Shown in pieces: positions 61,732 to 64,000 of a stretch of DNA of 64,000 bases; within the stretch, counting starts at the first letter, position 1; each line of letters begins with the position of its first letter. Below the pieces are notes generated by a model, which had not been told where the DNA came from, did no database searches, and was given only the letters and a program-made list of their open reading frames with translations. The position numbers and the translations under genes are program-made. This stretch comes from Thunnus maccoyii (Eukaryota; Chordata; Actinopteri; Scombriformes; Scombridae): assembly GCF_910596095.1 (NCBI RefSeq), contig NC_056551.1, forward strand, positions 5,505,001-5,569,000. Direction: 5' to 3'.

Positions 61732-63867
61732 AAAACAAGAATTTGTTGTTTTGCAATTCACTTTTAGTCTTTAGTTACACTCTAATGTCCACATTCACAT
61801 TTCACCAGAAGATGTTAGTAGTGCAGCGGCAGCCATTCTTTTAGGCTGTATTTAATTATAATCAATTAATAAATTGAAATGTTGTAAAAAAGCAGCTATT
61901 AATTAATTAATGACATTAGTATTTGAATTCTGCAATAAAAAGTTTTCAGATAAAACTTAAAATTATTGTTTTGCTTGCTTCCATATTCTGTATTTAAATT
62001 AGTAAGATAGAAGTTTAAAATTGAATCACAAAATAGATTTTAAAAATACATTTTTATTCTTCCATTTACGAATGTGTCTGTTTTAATATTTACAGTTCAT
62101 GGTCACTTTAGTTTTGTTTTTTTAAATGCATAAAATTGTTAATTTATTTAAATTAAACACTGAAGAAATGTGAAATTATTTGGTTGGTTCACTCCAGACT
62201 CCATACACAGACATACAGAATATGTGCGACGACTATAATTAAACAGGTGATTTTTTAAATTGCTAATTGTTATTCTCAGGTTGATTAAGAAGATGGAACA
62301 TTCCTGGAAAGCTCTTGTACATGATGGGGTACGTAACTTCACATTTTCCCCTGCTCCTCACAGGTTTTTATATCCACCTACATGCATGCAGTATGTACAG
62401 TGTGTCTGTGTCTATATGTGTGTGTGCATCTGACAGCTGCGTTTCCTTTTCAGGACACAGTGTCAGTTCACAGGCCCAGTTTTTATGCAGACAGATTTCT
62501 GAAGTTCATGGGCTCAACCGTATTCAAAAAGATTCATCGTAAGTCATTCTGCTAACATAACTCCTGTATTCTGTAGCCTACATAAACAGCCAGCTTTATT
62601 TTTAATACACTCCGTCTTTGTGTGTTTCAGCTCTAAGAGGAGCGTCTTCAAAGAGGAAGAAGAATTCCCTCTACGCAGCAAAGTCAGCCTCGCAGGAGTT
62701 TCTGTGCCTACCGAAGGAGGAGAAGAAGGAGAAGAAAGCTCAAAGCATGGACAATCTGGATGGAAGCTGTAAGCTGAAAGGAATACATTTTATCAAACAT
62801 TTTTGTTATTTTTAGGGCAAACTTTGATTCTTTGTTTTTGTATTTGATTCACTAATTTGTCATCTGCTTGTTCCAACAGTTTACAGTTCCTCCAAGCAAC
62901 CGGATCTTCTGCCAAGATCTGCTGTTTCTTTCGAGTCCACCCCTAATGATGAAGAGGACACTGACAACAGGTAGCATACATGTGTGGCTCGTTAACAAGT
63001 CAGCTTTCCAGGAATGTAGAGAAGTTAAAATAGTTTCATCACTTCACATCAAAAAAAGGATAGTGCAAGATACGGAACTGAATATAAACAGAAAGAGATG
63101 TGCAAAAGAACAAAAAGTCTTAGTAGTTTTGTAGTAGTAGTAGAAGGCTTTGTAGTTATATATATATTACATTGTATATACTGCAAGGTTCTTGTATTTT
63201 TCTGAGGTAACAAATCAAGTGAGAGGTAGAGTTATTTTCTCATAGACTTCTATACAAACTGCCTTCTTTTTGGAGTCAGTGGCGTCGCCCCCTGCTGGCC
63301 ATTAGAAAGAATGCAGTTTAAGTCAACTTCCTCATTGGCTTCATTTTTCAGACTCAGAACTACCTGCTTGGTTCAAACACTTAAAAATGATCTTTTTTCG
63401 TTTTCCTGACAAGCGACCCCCTATGGTCGTGTGAATAATGACTGATATCTCCCAGAATCATTGTTTGCATCCAAACTCCAACAGTCAACTTTGTTTTCTT
63501 TTAAATATGACCGGGGTGTTTCTCTAACCTCAACCAAACAGTTAACTTGACCACCCCTTAACGACAGAAGTGGCAGATCAGAAAACTGTCAAGTGAATGA
63601 AATTTTTTTAACGGTCGTATGGGTCATTTTGTAAAGCAATAGCAGATAAACTACCTTCTTTACCATTAAATTTGGAGGAAGTAAGTGGAGCAACAAGCAG
63701 AAAACTGATATTTAGCGTGCTCACATACGTCTTTACACTATATGTATTTGTATTTATGTTGCAGTGAAGACAGACGAGCCTCCAGTTCAACCATCGCTCT
63801 GGATGATCCTCTGCCGTCCCTCAACAGAAGCCAGTCAGAATCTGAACTGGACATCTACCTGGTATGA
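54059..63867 (+). CDS. pip5k1b: phosphatidylinositol-4-phosphate 5-kinase type I beta
   Basis: Twelve coding exons (54059-54130, 54929-55059, 56106-56223, 56347-56499, 58468-58764, 60790-60974, 61589-61669, 62280-62328, 62454-62538, 62631-62768, 62880-62970, 63765-63867) join in frame into about 500 residues. The enzyme makes PI(4,5)P2 from PI4P at membranes. Visible are the start block [20 protein letters not shown], the G-loop (residues 121-129), catalytic Lys139 in [34 protein letters not shown], the [11 protein letters not shown] motif (264-274), the IID motif (Asp340) and the activation loop with KKMEHSW, whose Glu352 sets PI4P preference. [30 protein letters not shown] and the short C-terminal tail fit type I beta better than alpha or gamma. 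The human enzyme has 540 residues. Oddities are a 24-residue divergent first exon and GASSSWF in place of the usual GASGSLF. The end is uncertain: L499 is followed by GTATGA, readable as Val-stop or as a splice donor. Confidence 0.93.
55592..55627. repeat. perfect 16-bp inverted repeat with 4-nt loop
   Basis: TATTGCTATGGTTAAC, loop TACT, then the exact complement GTTAACCATAGCAATA. In intron 2 of pip5k1b. Confidence 0.95.
55845..55866. repeat. perfect 22-bp palindrome
   Basis: TATGAGTTCAT followed directly by its complement ATGAACTCATA. In intron 2 of pip5k1b, 217 bp after the hairpin at 55592-55627. Confidence 0.95.
56500..58467. other. intron 4 of pip5k1b
   Basis: No nested gene seen. A short ATT run lies at 57687-57699; the frames at 56855-57094 and 57375-57590 have no domain. 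Confidence 0.6.
58765..60789. other. intron 5 of pip5k1b
   Basis: Contains a fragment of the 4995-5200 repeat near 59340-59420 and of the 49.1-kb repeat at 60145-60280. The 113-codon frame at 59759-60100 and the 106-codon frame at 60040-60360 are unsupported by splice sites or domains. Confidence 0.55.
60145..60280. repeat. dispersed repeat fragment
   Basis: 'cagtcaaaaatgcgtttttcttcttgttac' and 'gttagatgtttga' parallel 'cactcaaaaatatgtttttcatcttgttgc' at about 49131. Also 'agtttgacactagaaggctg'. Confidence 0.65.
61689..61731. repeat. (CA)n microsatellite
   Basis: About 21 CA units, starting 20 bp after the donor of pip5k1b exon 7. Confidence 0.95.
63205..63375. repeat. interspersed repeat, copy 2
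   Basis: Same family and orientation as 7898-8065 ('aaatcaagtgagaggtag', 'ctcatagacttc', 'ccctgctggccattaga'). Lies in the last visible intron of pip5k1b. Confidence 0.75.
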
Positions 63868-63942
63868 AATATTTTATTTTATACAATCTGCATGCAAAAT
63901 GTTTTCAATTACAAGGTCTTAAAAGGCTGCCGTTAGTCTGTA

Positions 63943-64000
63943 TTTTTCTTATTGTCAACAAATCCCTTGAAAGAGACCAAAACCAACAATGTGTTAGTCT
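63943..64000. repeat. end of the 31.5-kb MITE family, cut by window edge
   Basis: 'tatttttcttattgtcaacaaatcc' (in part), 'gagaccaaaaccaacaatgtg' match the left arm at 31505-31560. Confidence 0.75.

Overview
This is a 64-kb window of vertebrate nuclear DNA, almost certainly from a ray-finned (teleost) fish. The evidence is spliced genes with GT-AG introns, AT-rich intergenic DNA, dinucleotide microsatellites, and many short repeats of kinds familiar from teleost genomes: TTAA-flanked MITEs, a Tc1-like remnant, hAT and LINE relics, and 'ctgggcgatatg' elements. I found no CRISPR array, rRNA or tRNA.

Layout. 1-18 kb is gene-poor and repeat-rich: a 645-bp MITE, a broken hAT transposase, two opposed copies of a second MITE family, TG microsatellites and a 0.56-kb tetranucleotide-based minisatellite. 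18.6-22.0 kb (+) carries a complete seven-exon ciliary coiled-coil gene of the CCDC42/CFAP73 family, with an RFX-type X-box just upstream; it lies between two opposed ends of the 'ctgggcgatatg' repeat. 24.0-28.8 kb (-) carries a five-exon C2H2 zinc-finger gene (611 codons, 13 finger units, two of them broken), with a LINE 3' fragment in intron 1. 29-41 kb has no gene I can name; it holds several MITEs and a weak set of possible minus-strand exons (29.6, 34.0, 34.2 and perhaps 37.4 kb). 41.4-45.0 kb (+) is a four-exon secreted coiled-coil gene that looks like angptl8 (an ANGPTL3/4/8 N-terminal region without a fibrinogen domain). 45-54 kb is repeats plus a possible promoter and untranslated first exon for the next gene. 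54.1-63.9 kb (+) is pip5k1b, a type I phosphatidylinositol-4-phosphate 5-kinase, in 12 coding exons.

The genes are unrelated in function: axoneme structure, probable transcription control, probable lipase regulation, and PI(4,5)P2 synthesis. The four gene models were built by hand by matching splice sites and codon phase; every junction keeps frame, which is the main support for them. Points for a second look are the repeat-enclosed ciliary gene with its X-box, the angptl8-like gene in a fish with near-identical direct repeats around exons 2-4, the altered glycine-rich loop of the PIP5K, and the unexplained minus-strand exons.
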